A DNA stretch of 64,000 nucleotides. It comes from Halobacillus massiliensis. Its GTDB lineage: Bacteria > Bacillota > Bacilli > Bacillales > Halobacillaceae. This document shows, one piece after another, positions 9,381-18,593 of the stretch (position 1 is the first letter of the stretch; each line of letters begins with the position of its first letter). The DNA is taken from the NCBI RefSeq assembly GCF_900166625.1, contig NZ_LT800499.1, forward strand, positions 3,545,213 to 3,609,212, given 5' to 3'. The notes under the pieces were generated by a model. That model made no database searches and was not told where the DNA came from. It saw only the letters and a program-made list of their open reading frames with translations. A program made the translations under genes and the position numbers.

Positions 9381-10835
9381 CTAATACCGATTGCGATACT
9401 GATTAGGTGTCTCGCCGGTAATTTTTTTAAATACTCTGCTGAAATAGTTCGGTTTTGAATAACCCACTTGTTCAGCGATTATCTGGATAGAGTCATGTGA
9501 AGAAATAAGCATCTCTTTTGCCTGCTGAATACGAATGGCACTCAAAACCTCTCGGAAGGATTTTCCATACTTGTTCATAAAAAGATAGCTTAGATAAGAA
9601 GCATTGCGCTCTACATGATCGGCTACCTTATTCAAGGTGATGTTGTTATCGCCATAATGCTTTTCCATATAATCAATCGCTTCTTCAATCGTATCTTTTA
9701 CGAGGGGCCTTGGCTTTTCGAAAATATCCTCGAGCAGCCGATTGATGAACAAGACAAACTCCTGAACGATCCGATAAAGGACGGGACTATATAGAATGCT
9801 GTCAAAGACGCGTTTGTACATCCTTTCATTATCTTCATCTGTCAGCCCTTTTTTAATCATAAAACGGCGGATCTGCGCCAGAATGCTCGTCAACCTCGTT
9901 CTAAGCAGACCGGGATCTGGATAAGGAGGACTTATATTAAAAAACTCTTCATAAAGCCAGCTTTTAATTTTATCTTTCTGCCCCTCATCCAGCATATAAA
10001 CCCACGTCCTCTGTTCGGTCATTGTTAAAAAAGGGTCCATATCCTGCCATTTGTAAACCTTTGTCAGTACCTGCTGGTAACCAGTAAAGAAGGTCGTCTC
10101 CATTACCTGGCGCAGCTTCATATAAATCTGACTGAGGGATTCTCCCTTTGCTTCTGAGTGCACCGCAATTACGAGCGGCTTGCCAGCTGCCCTGTCCCAC
10201 TCCTGCATAAAGTTCTGGGCTTGCTTAAGCGATTTAGAGAAATCTTCTTGAAAGACAAGAGCAATTCGATCACTTGTTGAAAAAACGAGCGGCGGATAAT
10301 AAAAATCAAATTGGTCAATAAACGAACGCAAGCCGGGAAGGTCATCCATCGATTCTGTTTTCATAAGATACACGGGATATGGAAAGGGAAGATGGTCTTC
10401 CAAAAAAAGCGATTCGTAGCGAATAAGCGTCTTCGACTTTCTATTTTCTAAAGTCTGTACATTGGCAGACAGCTTGCGGAAAGCCTGCTGAAGGGACCGT
10501 TTAACGGTGTTGGGTGATAAAGGCTTTACCCACAAATCTAAAGCCTTTAAGTTCATTGCCTGCATCGCCCTCTCAAACGTAGGTTCAGCCGTTACCGCTA
10601 TTACCTCATGGACAGTTCGATCAACAAACGATTTCACCATTTCCCACTTTTCATCAGGTATCATATCAAGCTCCAGACAGAGGATATCAGGACGTTCATT
10701 TTCAAGTTCATCCAGAAACTTTGCCAGAGTGGAAATCTGTAAAACTTTTGAAATTGGAAATGTATATTTATCAACCAGCCAGTTGAGTCCTGCGGCTTCC
10801 TGCTGGTCTCTATCAGTAATCATCAATTTATACAT
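9381..10835 (-). CDS. Response regulator with C-terminal AraC/XylS DNA-binding domain
   Basis: Transcription factor, 484 aa. Residues 1-120 are a receiver domain: phospho-acceptor aspartate in ILCLELDMIP, conserved Thr in AVTAE and Lys in WVKPLSP. A long middle part without recognised motifs follows, then an AraC double helix-turn-helix at about 385-484 with the typical GYSKPNYFSRVFKKITGETP. Architecture is YesN-like. It stands directly upstream of hutU in the same direction with its own terminator, so it probably controls hut. No histidine kinase is nearby, and the receiver may be an orphan or non-phosphorylated. Confidence 0.85.
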   Translation of the reverse strand: MYKLMITDRDQQEAAGLNWLVDKYTFPISKVLQISTLAKFLDELENERPDILCLELDMIPDEKWEMVKSFVDRTVHEVIAVTAEPTFERAMQAMNLKALDLWVKPLSPNTVKRSLQQAFRKLSANVQTLENRKSKTLIRYESLFLEDHLPFPYPVYLMKTESMDDLPGLRSFIDQFDFYYPPLVFSTSDRIALVFQEDFSKSLKQAQNFMQEWDRAAGKPLVIAVHSEAKGESLSQIYMKLRQVMETTFFTGYQQVLTKVYKWQDMDPFLTMTEQRTWVYMLDEGQKDKIKSWLYEEFFNISPPYPDPGLLRTRLTSILAQIRRFMIKKGLTDEDNERMYKRVFDSILYSPVLYRIVQEFVLFINRLLEDIFEKPRPLVKDTIEEAIDYMEKHYGDNNITLNKVADHVERNASYLSYLFMNKYGKSFREVLSAIRIQQAKEMLISSHDSIQIIAEQVGYSKPNYFSRVFKKITGETPNQYRNRY

Positions 10836-11038
10836 AAATATTCCGCCTCTCCACTAATCCAGGTTCTTTAAATTCATAGTAGCACAGTCAGGAGATTTTT
10901 CAGGAAAAAAGCCCTCTAAACAGAAGCTTAAAAGTCTGGGATTAATAGAGGTTGTAAGACACCTAATAATCAGCAAATCAGATTTCTAATTACTTTCTCT
11001 GACGTTTAGATAAAGAAAATCAAGCAGAAAGAACATAC

Positions 11039-11072
11039 AAAAAAACCGCACTCCAAAATTATGAAGTGCGGT
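11039..11072 (-). terminator. Terminator after the NERD-like gene
   Basis: CCGCACT (11046-11052) pairs with AGTGCGG (11065-11071); on the minus strand it is followed by seven U. The remaining intergenic DNA up to 10836 holds no gene that I can see. Confidence 0.85.
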
Positions 11073-11097
11073 GTGATTTTGATTAAATTCATGACAG

Positions 11098-12024
11098 TTA
11101 ATGAATACTTCCATTAGTAATTAGATATTTAATATTTTCTAAGTCCTCGTCTGAGTATATTTTGTTTTCTTCCTTTGCTTCCCTTACAAAGTAATCTTTA
11201 AGCTTTTGTTTATCAGCAAAAACATAAGGAGTTTTCAGCTCGGAAAAGTTAATGAGACGATTTCCATGTAGATCAAAATAAAGAAGTGGGGTAACAGTTT
11301 TATAGTCTTCATGCTCAGCTAGTAATTGGCTGAGAGCTTCGACTCCATTGGCCAATTGTTTTGCTGGACTCTCCGCGGTATTTAGATTCACCCCTAATTG
11401 ATCAACATGTTTATTTGAAACAACTATTGTTTTTTCTGTATCTTTTTCCTGTAAAGGAAAAAGATCATCTAGTATAAAGGAAAATTCTTTTGCTCTGTCA
11501 TTTGTAATTCCATAAAATACATTACCGTGGTACTCACTTGTATCAATTATATAAATACCTGTTCTCATCAACAGTATATGATCGATCTTTACTGGCTGTA
11601 TTTCCCCATTATTTTTCTTGAAAGGGATAAATATATTTGACAAGACATACATTTGCAAAGGTCTTATCATACCTTCTGTAATCAGGTTCTTCTTCAAATT
11701 AGTTAACAACATATCCGTTTTAACTTCGCTCGTTGTTCTTGATATTTTTTCTACCTTTTCAACATGTGTTTTAAAGTTTTCTAATTTTGCTTTATAATCA
11801 TTTTCAATTTTTAATGCTAATTTTTCTTTTTCATTCTCAAAATCTTTTTCTACTTTAGTAAGACTTACCACTGCTTCTGATTCAAACTCAGACATCATTT
11901 GATCATAATGTTTAAGTTTATTTTTTATAGACACGATTAATCCAATAATGATAAACACTAATACAACAATTACAAGCATTAATAAAATATTATCCATAAA
12001 ATAATTAATCATTTGGTTGCTCAT
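11098..12024 (-). CDS. Membrane-anchored NERD-like (nuclease-related domain) protein
   Basis: 308 aa. One N-terminal transmembrane helix (about residues 13-32, MLVIVVLVFIIIGLIVSI), then a charged coiled-coil to about residue 105, then a domain resembling NERD: IDHILLMRTGIYIIDTSEYHG at about 148-168. In typical NERD proteins this is IDHLV...GIFVIETKNYKG; here E-T-K is replaced by D-T-S, so the nuclease lysine is lacking and the protein may be non-catalytic. Function unknown. It follows the LCP gene but has its own terminator. Confidence 0.6.
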   Translation of the reverse strand: MSNQMINYFMDNILLMLVIVVLVFIIIGLIVSIKNKLKHYDQMMSEFESEAVVSLTKVEKDFENEKEKLALKIENDYKAKLENFKTHVEKVEKISRTTSEVKTDMLLTNLKKNLITEGMIRPLQMYVLSNIFIPFKKNNGEIQPVKIDHILLMRTGIYIIDTSEYHGNVFYGITNDRAKEFSFILDDLFPLQEKDTEKTIVVSNKHVDQLGVNLNTAESPAKQLANGVEALSQLLAEHEDYKTVTPLLYFDLHGNRLINFSELKTPYVFADKQKLKDYFVREAKEENKIYSDEDLENIKYLITNGSIH

Positions 12025-12113
12025 TGTTAACCTTCCCTCACTAACTTCTTAATTTCTCTATTTGCATAAATTTACATCCAATGCTTAAATTGGTAAAAAT
12101 ATCGAACAAACTA

Positions 12114-12146
12114 AGAAAAAGAGGGATTTATATTATCCCTCTTTAA
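12114..12146. terminator. Terminator between LCP gene and NERD-like gene
   Basis: AAAGAGGGA (12118-12126) pairs with TCCCTCTTT (12136-12144), nine perfect pairs, with A/T runs on both sides. It ends the glycosyltransferase-LCP operon. Confidence 0.8.
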
Positions 12147-12186
12147 CATTTAATATGGCAAATTTCTAAAGTGAAACTATTTCTGG

Positions 12187-13782
12187 TCATTTTTTATCAT
12201 TTTCATGGAGTATTTCCACTTTGGCAGGTTTATAACCTGTCCCTTCCACCCATGAGACATAGACACGGAAATTCTCAGTCTGTGCTTTATTAGTCACAGT
12301 CGCTTCAACACTGTTTACTCCATTACCACTTACCCACCAAAGAATCATGTCACTCTCTGCCAATCCCGCTCCTTTAGAAATCGCTTCAGTCATCTCTTTC
12401 CAATCCTGTGTGCCTTTTTCAAAAGTTACTCCTGAATATTTCTCCTGTTTAGTAGGTACTGGCTCCCAATCTTTAGTTATTACTTTAGCAACGTTTGGAC
12501 CGCCGTCACTCTCATTGTTCTCTCCCGATTCATTTGATTCTTGAGCTTCTTTATGATTTTCCGTGGAATCATCAGCTGCATTTCCTTCTGATTCATGAGA
12601 AGCATCTTCATTAATGTCTTCATCCTGTGTTTTCTTTTCAATCGGCTCTTCCGGCTCCTCAGCTGTATTCTCCCTGCTGTTTTCATCAGGGTTCACGGAG
12701 TCTTTATCCTCTTTATCGGCTTTCTCGGTTTCTTTCTGTGGCTTAGATTTTTCTTTGGGCGAATCATTATTCTGTTCTTCTTCCATCGATTTAGAACTAT
12801 CTTCTTCTGAATGAGCTCCTTTACTTTGATCAGGTTCCGCTACATCAGCATATTGATTCTCATCTATTATCTCGAGGTGTTTTTTCAAATGAATAGACAG
12901 CTTATGAAGATTCTCTTTATCAGGCATATAATAGTAAGTGCCATCAATCTTATTATCTTCACCTGAAATTTCATATTGTTTTATATTTTGTGAAGCATTC
13001 AGATAGTTTGATTGAAGGTGCCAAAAATTGAAAATTCCCAGGTTGGTGTTAATATTTTTCCCAACCACTTTAGCAAGTTCTTCCACTTTTGTAATTGTAG
13101 ATACCTCAGACGTTTGTTTCAGGATAGACTCAATCACCTGACGCTGACGCTCCTGACGTCCTAAATCTCCACGCGGATCTGCTTTTCTCATGCGAGCATA
13201 CAATAAGGCATCATTTCCATCTAACGTAAGTTTTCCTTCAGGGAAGTGTACTTTTTGATTGGTGAATTTTTCTTTATTGGTATTCCACTCAAATTTATTG
13301 TTTACTTTTACTCCCCCTAGAGTATCAATAATACCCGTAAAGCTTTTCATATCGACTTCTACGTAATAATCTACCGGAACATCCAGGAGAGTCTCTACCG
13401 TATCCATGGTCATACCTACATTTCCGATTCCATAAGCACTGTTAATCTTATTAAGGCCGCCTTCAATATTCACGTACGTATCTCGTGGAATACTTACCAT
13501 CTTGATGGACTCTGATTCAGGATTAACCGTCAGCAGGACTAATGTATCTGTCTGTCCGCCTTGCTCACCTACGCGTGTGTCCACTCCCATGACTAATACT
13601 GATATAGGCTCTCCCTCTTTAAGACTGATTTCTTTCAAACGCCCTTCAAAATGTGCGTTTCTGTCAACCTCTTTAAAAATATTCGCTGAAGTTGTTGTTG
13701 TAAATTGAAACACATAACTAATTATCCCTAATGTTAATACGGTACCAGCGGTTAAAATAAAAAGTACAACTTTCTTACCCAT
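12187..13782 (-). CDS. LytR-CpsA-Psr (LCP) ligase fused to a DUF1510 (YrrS-like) domain
   Basis: Cell-envelope enzyme of the family that transfers glycopolymers from lipid carriers to peptidoglycan. N-terminal signal-anchor (residues 5-27), then the LCP domain at about 50-230 with VLVMGVDTR, VSIPRDTYVNI, LNKINSAYG and the arginines of YARMRKADPRGDLGRQERQRQV. Residues about 290-400 are a very acidic Glu/Ser/Asp/Lys linker. The last 110 residues (VITKDWEPVPTKQ...FEKGTQDWKEM...ILWWVSGNG) match the YrrS/DUF1510 domain, which is normally a separate protein. ATG at 13782 has TGGAGGA upstream; the GTG at 13797 lies inside that ribosome site. Cotranscribed with the glycosyltransferase upstream. Confidence 0.88.
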   Translation of the reverse strand: MGKKVVLFILTAGTVLTLGIISYVFQFTTTTSANIFKEVDRNAHFEGRLKEISLKEGEPISVLVMGVDTRVGEQGGQTDTLVLLTVNPESESIKMVSIPRDTYVNIEGGLNKINSAYGIGNVGMTMDTVETLLDVPVDYYVEVDMKSFTGIIDTLGGVKVNNKFEWNTNKEKFTNQKVHFPEGKLTLDGNDALLYARMRKADPRGDLGRQERQRQVIESILKQTSEVSTITKVEELAKVVGKNINTNLGIFNFWHLQSNYLNASQNIKQYEISGEDNKIDGTYYYMPDKENLHKLSIHLKKHLEIIDENQYADVAEPDQSKGAHSEEDSSKSMEEEQNNDSPKEKSKPQKETEKADKEDKDSVNPDENSRENTAEEPEEPIEKKTQDEDINEDASHESEGNAADDSTENHKEAQESNESGENNESDGGPNVAKVITKDWEPVPTKQEKYSGVTFEKGTQDWKEMTEAISKGAGLAESDMILWWVSGNGVNSVEATVTNKAQTENFRVYVSWVEGTGYKPAKVEILHENDKK

Positions 13783-13841
13783 TGACCCGTCCTCCACTAT
13801 AAAGCCTACTCCCAGAAAATGTTAGAGGTTTTAACCTGTGA

Positions 13842-15284
13842 TTATGCCACATTTTCAGAATCCTTTTTATGATAATTTCTCCCTGTACGTTCAACTTTGT
13901 TCCATTTCTTATTAAAGAAGTAAGAAATACTTCCGTACATAACAAAATACATCGTCACAAATCGATAAATTAAAATATCAAAGAGAATGGCAGACAGAAG
14001 ACGGAAACTTTCTTTCCAGTGAAAAGTAAATCCATAGTACTTTCCAAGTCTTAACGCTGCCAAATCATATACTACTCCAAATATAAAGATCCAAAACATA
14101 TAGAAAAGCACATAATTCAAATATGAATTTTGAGGATCGTGCACCATGTTGACGATAACAATAATTGTCATTATATAAGAAGCAAGCGTCCCAATTAGAA
14201 AAGCCTCAAATACATAAAAGAAGGAAACGGCTTTTGATAATAAGGTTTTCCCAAAAAAAGACCGAAAATGAATAATACAGTCTATATACGCTTTCTGCCA
14301 TCGTAGGCGCTGCTTCGTTAAGTCCTTCCATGTTTCAGGCAGTTCGGTAAAACCAACAGCTTCTGATATAAAATTGATTCTCATATTTTTATGGTTCGCT
14401 ATTAACTTATGAATACGCAAGGTAATATCAATATCTTCACCTATGGTTTTTCGATAACCTCCCACGTCTTGAAGTACTTGTTTTCGAAAGATACCGAAGG
14501 CTCCGGATATAACAGCCAAACCTTTAAAACGCACAAGTGACAACTTAGAAATATAGAAAGCTTTTAAGAAATCTAAAACTTGTACTCTTAAAAGCATGTT
14601 AGCATTTCGTAAAGACAGACGGTGCCTAGAATGATTGGATTTAGTTTGTAAGACATGTACCATTCCTCCGGCAGCCACAACATTTTCATCCTCTAAAGTC
14701 TCATTGACAGCATGTAATGCCTTATCTTCAAGTATGGTGTCCGCATCTAACGTAACGATGATCTCTTGATCGGAATATTCTATTCCTGCATTTAACGCAT
14801 CGGCTTTTCCGCCATTTTCTTTATCAACTACATAAATATTAGGATACAATTCGGAATGATAGGTTCCTACAACCTTTTCATAAGATAACTTGCCATCTGG
14901 ATGTAGAGTACACTTTTTAAGGCTCAACATTTCACGTAAATAATCCATTGTCTCATCAGTAGATCCGTCATTAATGTAAAGAATCTGTACTTTTGAATAA
15001 GGTAAAGATCTCATATTCTTAATGGATGTTTCTAGAATACCGGTTTCATTAAAACAGGGGATTAAAATACTCATCCCCTTTTCCTCTTCATGCCCATGGA
15101 CCCTCATCCAATCTTTCAACCTAGTATTTCGTTTTTTGGGTAATTCACCAGATTCGCGGAACCATGGTATAGAATGATATAGATGTAGAACTGGAAACGT
15201 GACACTCAACAAGAAAAAAATTGTAATTAATATATCCAACTTAACACTCCTTTTTATACCAAAACTCCTTTTATACAGCTTCAT
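13842..15284 (-). CDS. Family 2 glycosyltransferase, membrane, processive type
   Basis: Builds or extends a surface polysaccharide on the inner membrane. 480 aa: one N-terminal membrane helix (about 18-38), a GT2 catalytic domain with ILIPCFNE, INDGSTDET, NGGKADALNAG, TLDADT, GEDIDITLR and the QRLRW motif of hyaluronan/chitin/PgaC-type synthases, then four or so C-terminal membrane helices. The next gene is an LCP ligase, so the product polymer may be attached to the wall (inference). ATG at 15284. The leader contains an attenuator-like hairpin. Confidence 0.88.
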   Translation of the reverse strand: MKLYKRSFGIKRSVKLDILITIFFLLSVTFPVLHLYHSIPWFRESGELPKKRNTRLKDWMRVHGHEEEKGMSILIPCFNETGILETSIKNMRSLPYSKVQILYINDGSTDETMDYLREMLSLKKCTLHPDGKLSYEKVVGTYHSELYPNIYVVDKENGGKADALNAGIEYSDQEIIVTLDADTILEDKALHAVNETLEDENVVAAGGMVHVLQTKSNHSRHRLSLRNANMLLRVQVLDFLKAFYISKLSLVRFKGLAVISGAFGIFRKQVLQDVGGYRKTIGEDIDITLRIHKLIANHKNMRINFISEAVGFTELPETWKDLTKQRLRWQKAYIDCIIHFRSFFGKTLLSKAVSFFYVFEAFLIGTLASYIMTIIVIVNMVHDPQNSYLNYVLFYMFWIFIFGVVYDLAALRLGKYYGFTFHWKESFRLLSAILFDILIYRFVTMYFVMYGSISYFFNKKWNKVERTGRNYHKKDSENVA

Positions 15285-15307
15285 AATGCTAAAAGATAAT
15301 GGACAAT

Positions 15308-15340
15308 TAAAAAAAGCGTTATCCTATAAGTGATAAACGC
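15308..15340 (-). terminator. Attenuator-like terminator in the leader of the glycosyltransferase gene
   Basis: Minus strand: GCGTTTATC (15340-15332) pairs with GATAACGC (15323-15316) around an 8-nt loop and is followed by seven U (15315-15309). It ends only 24 nt before the start codon, and no gene lies between it and the previous terminator at 15704, so it can only act on the leader of this operon. Confidence 0.6.
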
Positions 15341-15703
15341 CAGTAAAAAGTAAAATTGTATAGATACATGACTTCATACTTGATTATCAGATTTTAATAC
15401 AAAGACAATAAAACTTTTAAAATACAAAGAAACATAATCAACACGTATAGCATTCCGTTAAGCTTCCTTGTTTTTAGGGGGTAAATATTAATACAGTGTA
15501 AACATCTTAAATTTAATGTAAATATTATAAAAAATATTGATAAGTTTTCTAATTGAGGAGGTATTAATACCTGGTATTATTTTAATGGCTATTCCAAAAT
15601 CCTTCTTAAAACCACTCATTTTACTATTTATTAACTCTTTTTGAATGAAGATTTAAATTTTTAAAATAGTATCTATTCTGAACCAAAACTTCTTAGGAAA
15701 CAT
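15341..15703. other. AT-rich stretch without genes (leader/promoter region)
   Basis: About 360 bp of very A+T-rich DNA between the dehydrogenase terminator and the attenuator. I see no coding frame. It must hold the glycosyltransferase promoter, but several weak -10-like hexamers make an assignment unsafe. Confidence 0.4.
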
Positions 15704-15733
15704 AAAAAAACCCCTCCCGGCTAAGGAAGGGGG
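15704..15733 (-). terminator. Terminator of the Fe-ADH/GntP/MMSDH operon
   Basis: Minus strand: CCCCCTTCC, loop TTAGCC, GGGAGGGG and seven U. A strong, GC-rich intrinsic terminator. Confidence 0.9.
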
Positions 15734-15739
15734 TGATAG

Positions 15740-17200
15740 CTATACCCAGCGTGTCGTTAATACCTTTTTCCTTGTGTAAAACTCAAGTCCGTCTTTTCCG
15801 TTTGCGTGTAAGTCACCATAGAAAGAATCCTTCCAGCCCGAGAATGGGAAGAAGGCCATAGGAGCAGGTACTCCGATGTTTACACCCAACATACCTGCAT
15901 CAATAGTTTCACGGAACTGGCGGACTTTCCCTCCATCCTTCGTAAACAGACAAGCTCCATTGGCAAAGCGCGATTCGTTTGTCAGTTCAACAGCTTCCTC
16001 AAGATCTTTTACGCGTGCAATCGAAAGAACAGGTGCAAATATTTCATCCTGCCAGATTTTCATTTCAGTCGTTACATTATCGAAGATCGTCGGTCCTACA
16101 AAATAACCTTCACGGCGCGCTCCTTCATCTGTGCGGCCATCTCGGACAAGCTTAGCCCCTTCTTCTTCCCCTGATTCAATATAATTCAGTGTACGCTTTT
16201 TATGAGCCTCCCGAATGACCGGGCCAAGAAAAACACCTTCATCCAATCCATTTCCAATCGTTACTTCATTTGCTTTCTGTGTCAACATCTCGGTAAACTC
16301 ATCGGCTACAGAATCTTTTACCGCAACCACTGAAGCGGCCATGCAGCGTTCGCCCGCAGACCCGAAAGCAGCGTTCAATATTTGCGTTGTCGCATTGTCG
16401 ATATTAGCATCTTCCAATACAATGGAATGGTTTTTCGCACCCGCTAAGGCTTGTACACGTTTAAGGTTCTCGGTACCTCGTTTATAAACATATTCAGCCA
16501 CCGGCTGGGATCCAACAAACGAGATTGCCGGGACATCTTTATGGTCAAGCAGACCGTTTACGACATCGTGCGCACCGTGGACAATATTGAAAACTCCTTT
16601 AGGCAGACCCGCCTCTTCTAACAGTTCGGCCAGACGGTTGGCAAGCAATGGCGTTCTTTCTGAAGGCTTCAGTACAAACGTATTTCCAGTCACAATGGCC
16701 ATCGGGAACATCCATGCCGGAACCATCATTGGAAAATTAAATGGGGTAATGCCGCCGATCACTCCAATCGGATAACGATAAACTCCTGAATCGAGACCGG
16801 CTGCGATGGATGGAAGCTGTTCCCCCATCATTAATGAAGGGGCACCCGCAGCGAATTCTACATTCTCAATCCCACGCTGAACTTCCCCTTTTGCTTCTTT
16901 AAAGTTTTTCCCGTTTTCTTTCGTTATGATTTCAGCGAGCTCGTCCCAATGATCTACGAGAAGCTGCTGGAACTTAAAGAGAATACGAGCTCTTCTCGGC
17001 ACAGCCACTTCCTTCCATTCCTGAAAGGCTTCCTTTGCTGTAGTAACCGCCCTGTCTACATCCTCTTCTGTAGAAATCGGAACATGGGCAATCACTTCTC
17101 CTGTTGCCGGATTATAAACTTCTTCTGTTCTGTCAGTGGCAGCATCAACCCACTCTCCGCCGATATAGTTTTGAAGTTGTTTTACAGTAGTTTGTGTCAT
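15740..17200 (-). CDS. mmsA: CoA-acylating methylmalonate-semialdehyde dehydrogenase
   Basis: NAD-dependent oxidation of methylmalonate or malonate semialdehyde to propionyl-CoA or acetyl-CoA plus CO2. 486 aa, full length, with the family signature [11 protein letters not shown] that contains the catalytic cysteine (about residue 285), [14 protein letters not shown], and [12 protein letters not shown]. The homologue IolA works in inositol breakdown, but no inositol genes are here; with the Fe-ADH and permease upstream, a 3-hydroxy acid such as 3-hydroxyisobutyrate or 3-hydroxypropionate is a better guess (inference). ATG at 17200 behind AAGGAGAG. Confidence 0.9.
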   Translation of the reverse strand: MTQTTVKQLQNYIGGEWVDAATDRTEEVYNPATGEVIAHVPISTEEDVDRAVTTAKEAFQEWKEVAVPRRARILFKFQQLLVDHWDELAEIITKENGKNFKEAKGEVQRGIENVEFAAGAPSLMMGEQLPSIAAGLDSGVYRYPIGVIGGITPFNFPMMVPAWMFPMAIVTGNTFVLKPSERTPLLANRLAELLEEAGLPKGVFNIVHGAHDVVNGLLDHKDVPAISFVGSQPVAEYVYKRGTENLKRVQALAGAKNHSIVLEDANIDNATTQILNAAFGSAGERCMAASVVAVKDSVADEFTEMLTQKANEVTIGNGLDEGVFLGPVIREAHKKRTLNYIESGEEEGAKLVRDGRTDEGARREGYFVGPTIFDNVTTEMKIWQDEIFAPVLSIARVKDLEEAVELTNESRFANGACLFTKDGGKVRQFRETIDAGMLGVNIGVPAPMAFFPFSGWKDSFYGDLHANGKDGLEFYTRKKVLTTRWV

Positions 17201-17220
17201 ATCAATCTCTCCTTAGTCAT

Positions 17221-18570
17221 TTAAAAAATAGAATACAAGATAACAGCCAGCAACATAGCTGCTAGTGGAAGAACAACACTTAATAACAAGATAGGTTTAT
17301 AGGCTCTCTTATGAGTCTCTCCGCATATTGCCCTGATGGTCGTTACAACATAGCCGTTATGAGGCAGGGAATCCATCCCGCCGGATGCTAAAGCAGATAC
17401 TCTGTGCATTTCTCCAGGGCTCAACCCTTGAGACATGTAAATCGGTGCAAGAATCGGCAGGGCAATTCCTAAGCCGCCAGATGCTGATCCTGTAATTCCA
17501 CACACGAGCGTTACTCCGACAGCCAGTCCTAAAAGCGGTGGCCCCGGCAGGTTAACTAAACCGTCGACTAAGCTGTCAAATGCGGACACCTGGGCAGCAA
17601 CACTTCCAAAGCCGACAACCGCACAAGTATTAGCCAGAGCGACCAGCGCATTCTGTGTTCCAACAGCAAGCGACTCCCAAAATTGTTTTAAAAATTTCGC
17701 CATCATCGTACAAGCTAAAAAGATCCCGAGCGTCAATGCAATCAGCAGCGCAGTTGTAGGATTCATAAACTGTCCTAATACATTAAGAAGTACAATGACG
17801 ACAACAAGTGGAAGAATCGAAATAAAAATATTCGGCAGCCGTTCGTTCTCCGGCTTCACTTCCTCTTCGGGTCTTGCCTCTGCCGCTGATGCTGATTCAT
17901 TTTTGCCGGCTGCAGCTTCTGACGGAAGCATAAACGTTTCCCCCGCCGCAGAAGCTTTCCTTACCATGCGTCCAAGCCATAACCCGCCTGTAACCATTAT
18001 AAGCAGCCCAATAATTACCCCAATGATTCCGCCAGCTGTAGGGGTAGTACCAAAAAATTCTGTAGGGATAATATTTTGGATCTCTGGAGACCCAGGAGAC
18101 GTCATCGTAAAGGATACTGAGCCGAATACCAGAGCTGCCGGAATAAACCGGTGAGGCAGATTAGCCGTCCGAAACAAAGATACGGCAATTGGATACACGG
18201 CAAAGCCAACGACAAACAAACTCACACCTCCATAGGTCATAATGGCGGCAGCAGCAACTACGGCAAAAACTGCCCGTTTTGCGCCAAACGTCTTTTTGAT
18301 CCACTGGGCAATACTTTCAGCTGATTTCGTCTCCTGCATTACTTTTCCGAAAATCGCTCCTAGCAGGAAGACGAGAAACCATGAGGCAAAGTAGTTGGTA
18401 AATCCGGTCATATAATTCTCTGTAATCGCTGTTTCTAAATTCAATCCTCCCGTCACCGCAATTAAAACTGAGCTGAGGAGGGCAGCGATGACAATGTTGA
18501 TTCCTTTCATCGTTAAATAAATCAGCAGGGCTAGTGAAGCAATCAATCCGAGCATTCCGACTACATCCAT
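17221..18570 (-). CDS. GntP-family permease
   Basis: Proton-coupled carboxylate importer, 449 aa, about twelve membrane segments. GntP signatures are seen in GGVSLFVVGFAVYPIAVSLFR (core), TMTSPGSPEIQNIIP and GITGSASGGLGIALP, with a charged cytoplasmic loop near residues 225-250 (EARPEEEVKPEN). It lies between the alcohol dehydrogenase and the semialdehyde dehydrogenase in one operon, so it should import their substrate, probably a short hydroxy acid rather than gluconate. ATG at 18570, ribosome site AGGGGG. Confidence 0.88.
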   Translation of the reverse strand: MDVVGMLGLIASLALLIYLTMKGINIVIAALLSSVLIAVTGGLNLETAITENYMTGFTNYFASWFLVFLLGAIFGKVMQETKSAESIAQWIKKTFGAKRAVFAVVAAAAIMTYGGVSLFVVGFAVYPIAVSLFRTANLPHRFIPAALVFGSVSFTMTSPGSPEIQNIIPTEFFGTTPTAGGIIGVIIGLLIMVTGGLWLGRMVRKASAAGETFMLPSEAAAGKNESASAAEARPEEEVKPENERLPNIFISILPLVVVIVLLNVLGQFMNPTTALLIALTLGIFLACTMMAKFLKQFWESLAVGTQNALVALANTCAVVGFGSVAAQVSAFDSLVDGLVNLPGPPLLGLAVGVTLVCGITGSASGGLGIALPILAPIYMSQGLSPGEMHRVSALASGGMDSLPHNGYVVTTIRAICGETHKRAYKPILLLSVVLPLAAMLLAVILYSIF

Positions 18571-18593
18571 CTCGTTTTCCCCCTAATTAAAAG

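Noticed and set aside
12480-12814. Three open frames overlapping the LCP linker on both strands
   Set aside because: They are shadows of the low-complexity acidic linker (GAA/TCT-rich codons), inside a convincing gene.
15740-17200. Inositol catabolism (iolA) assignment
   Set aside because: The enzyme fits, but no iol genes are near, and its operon partners and sigma-54 promoter point to another substrate.
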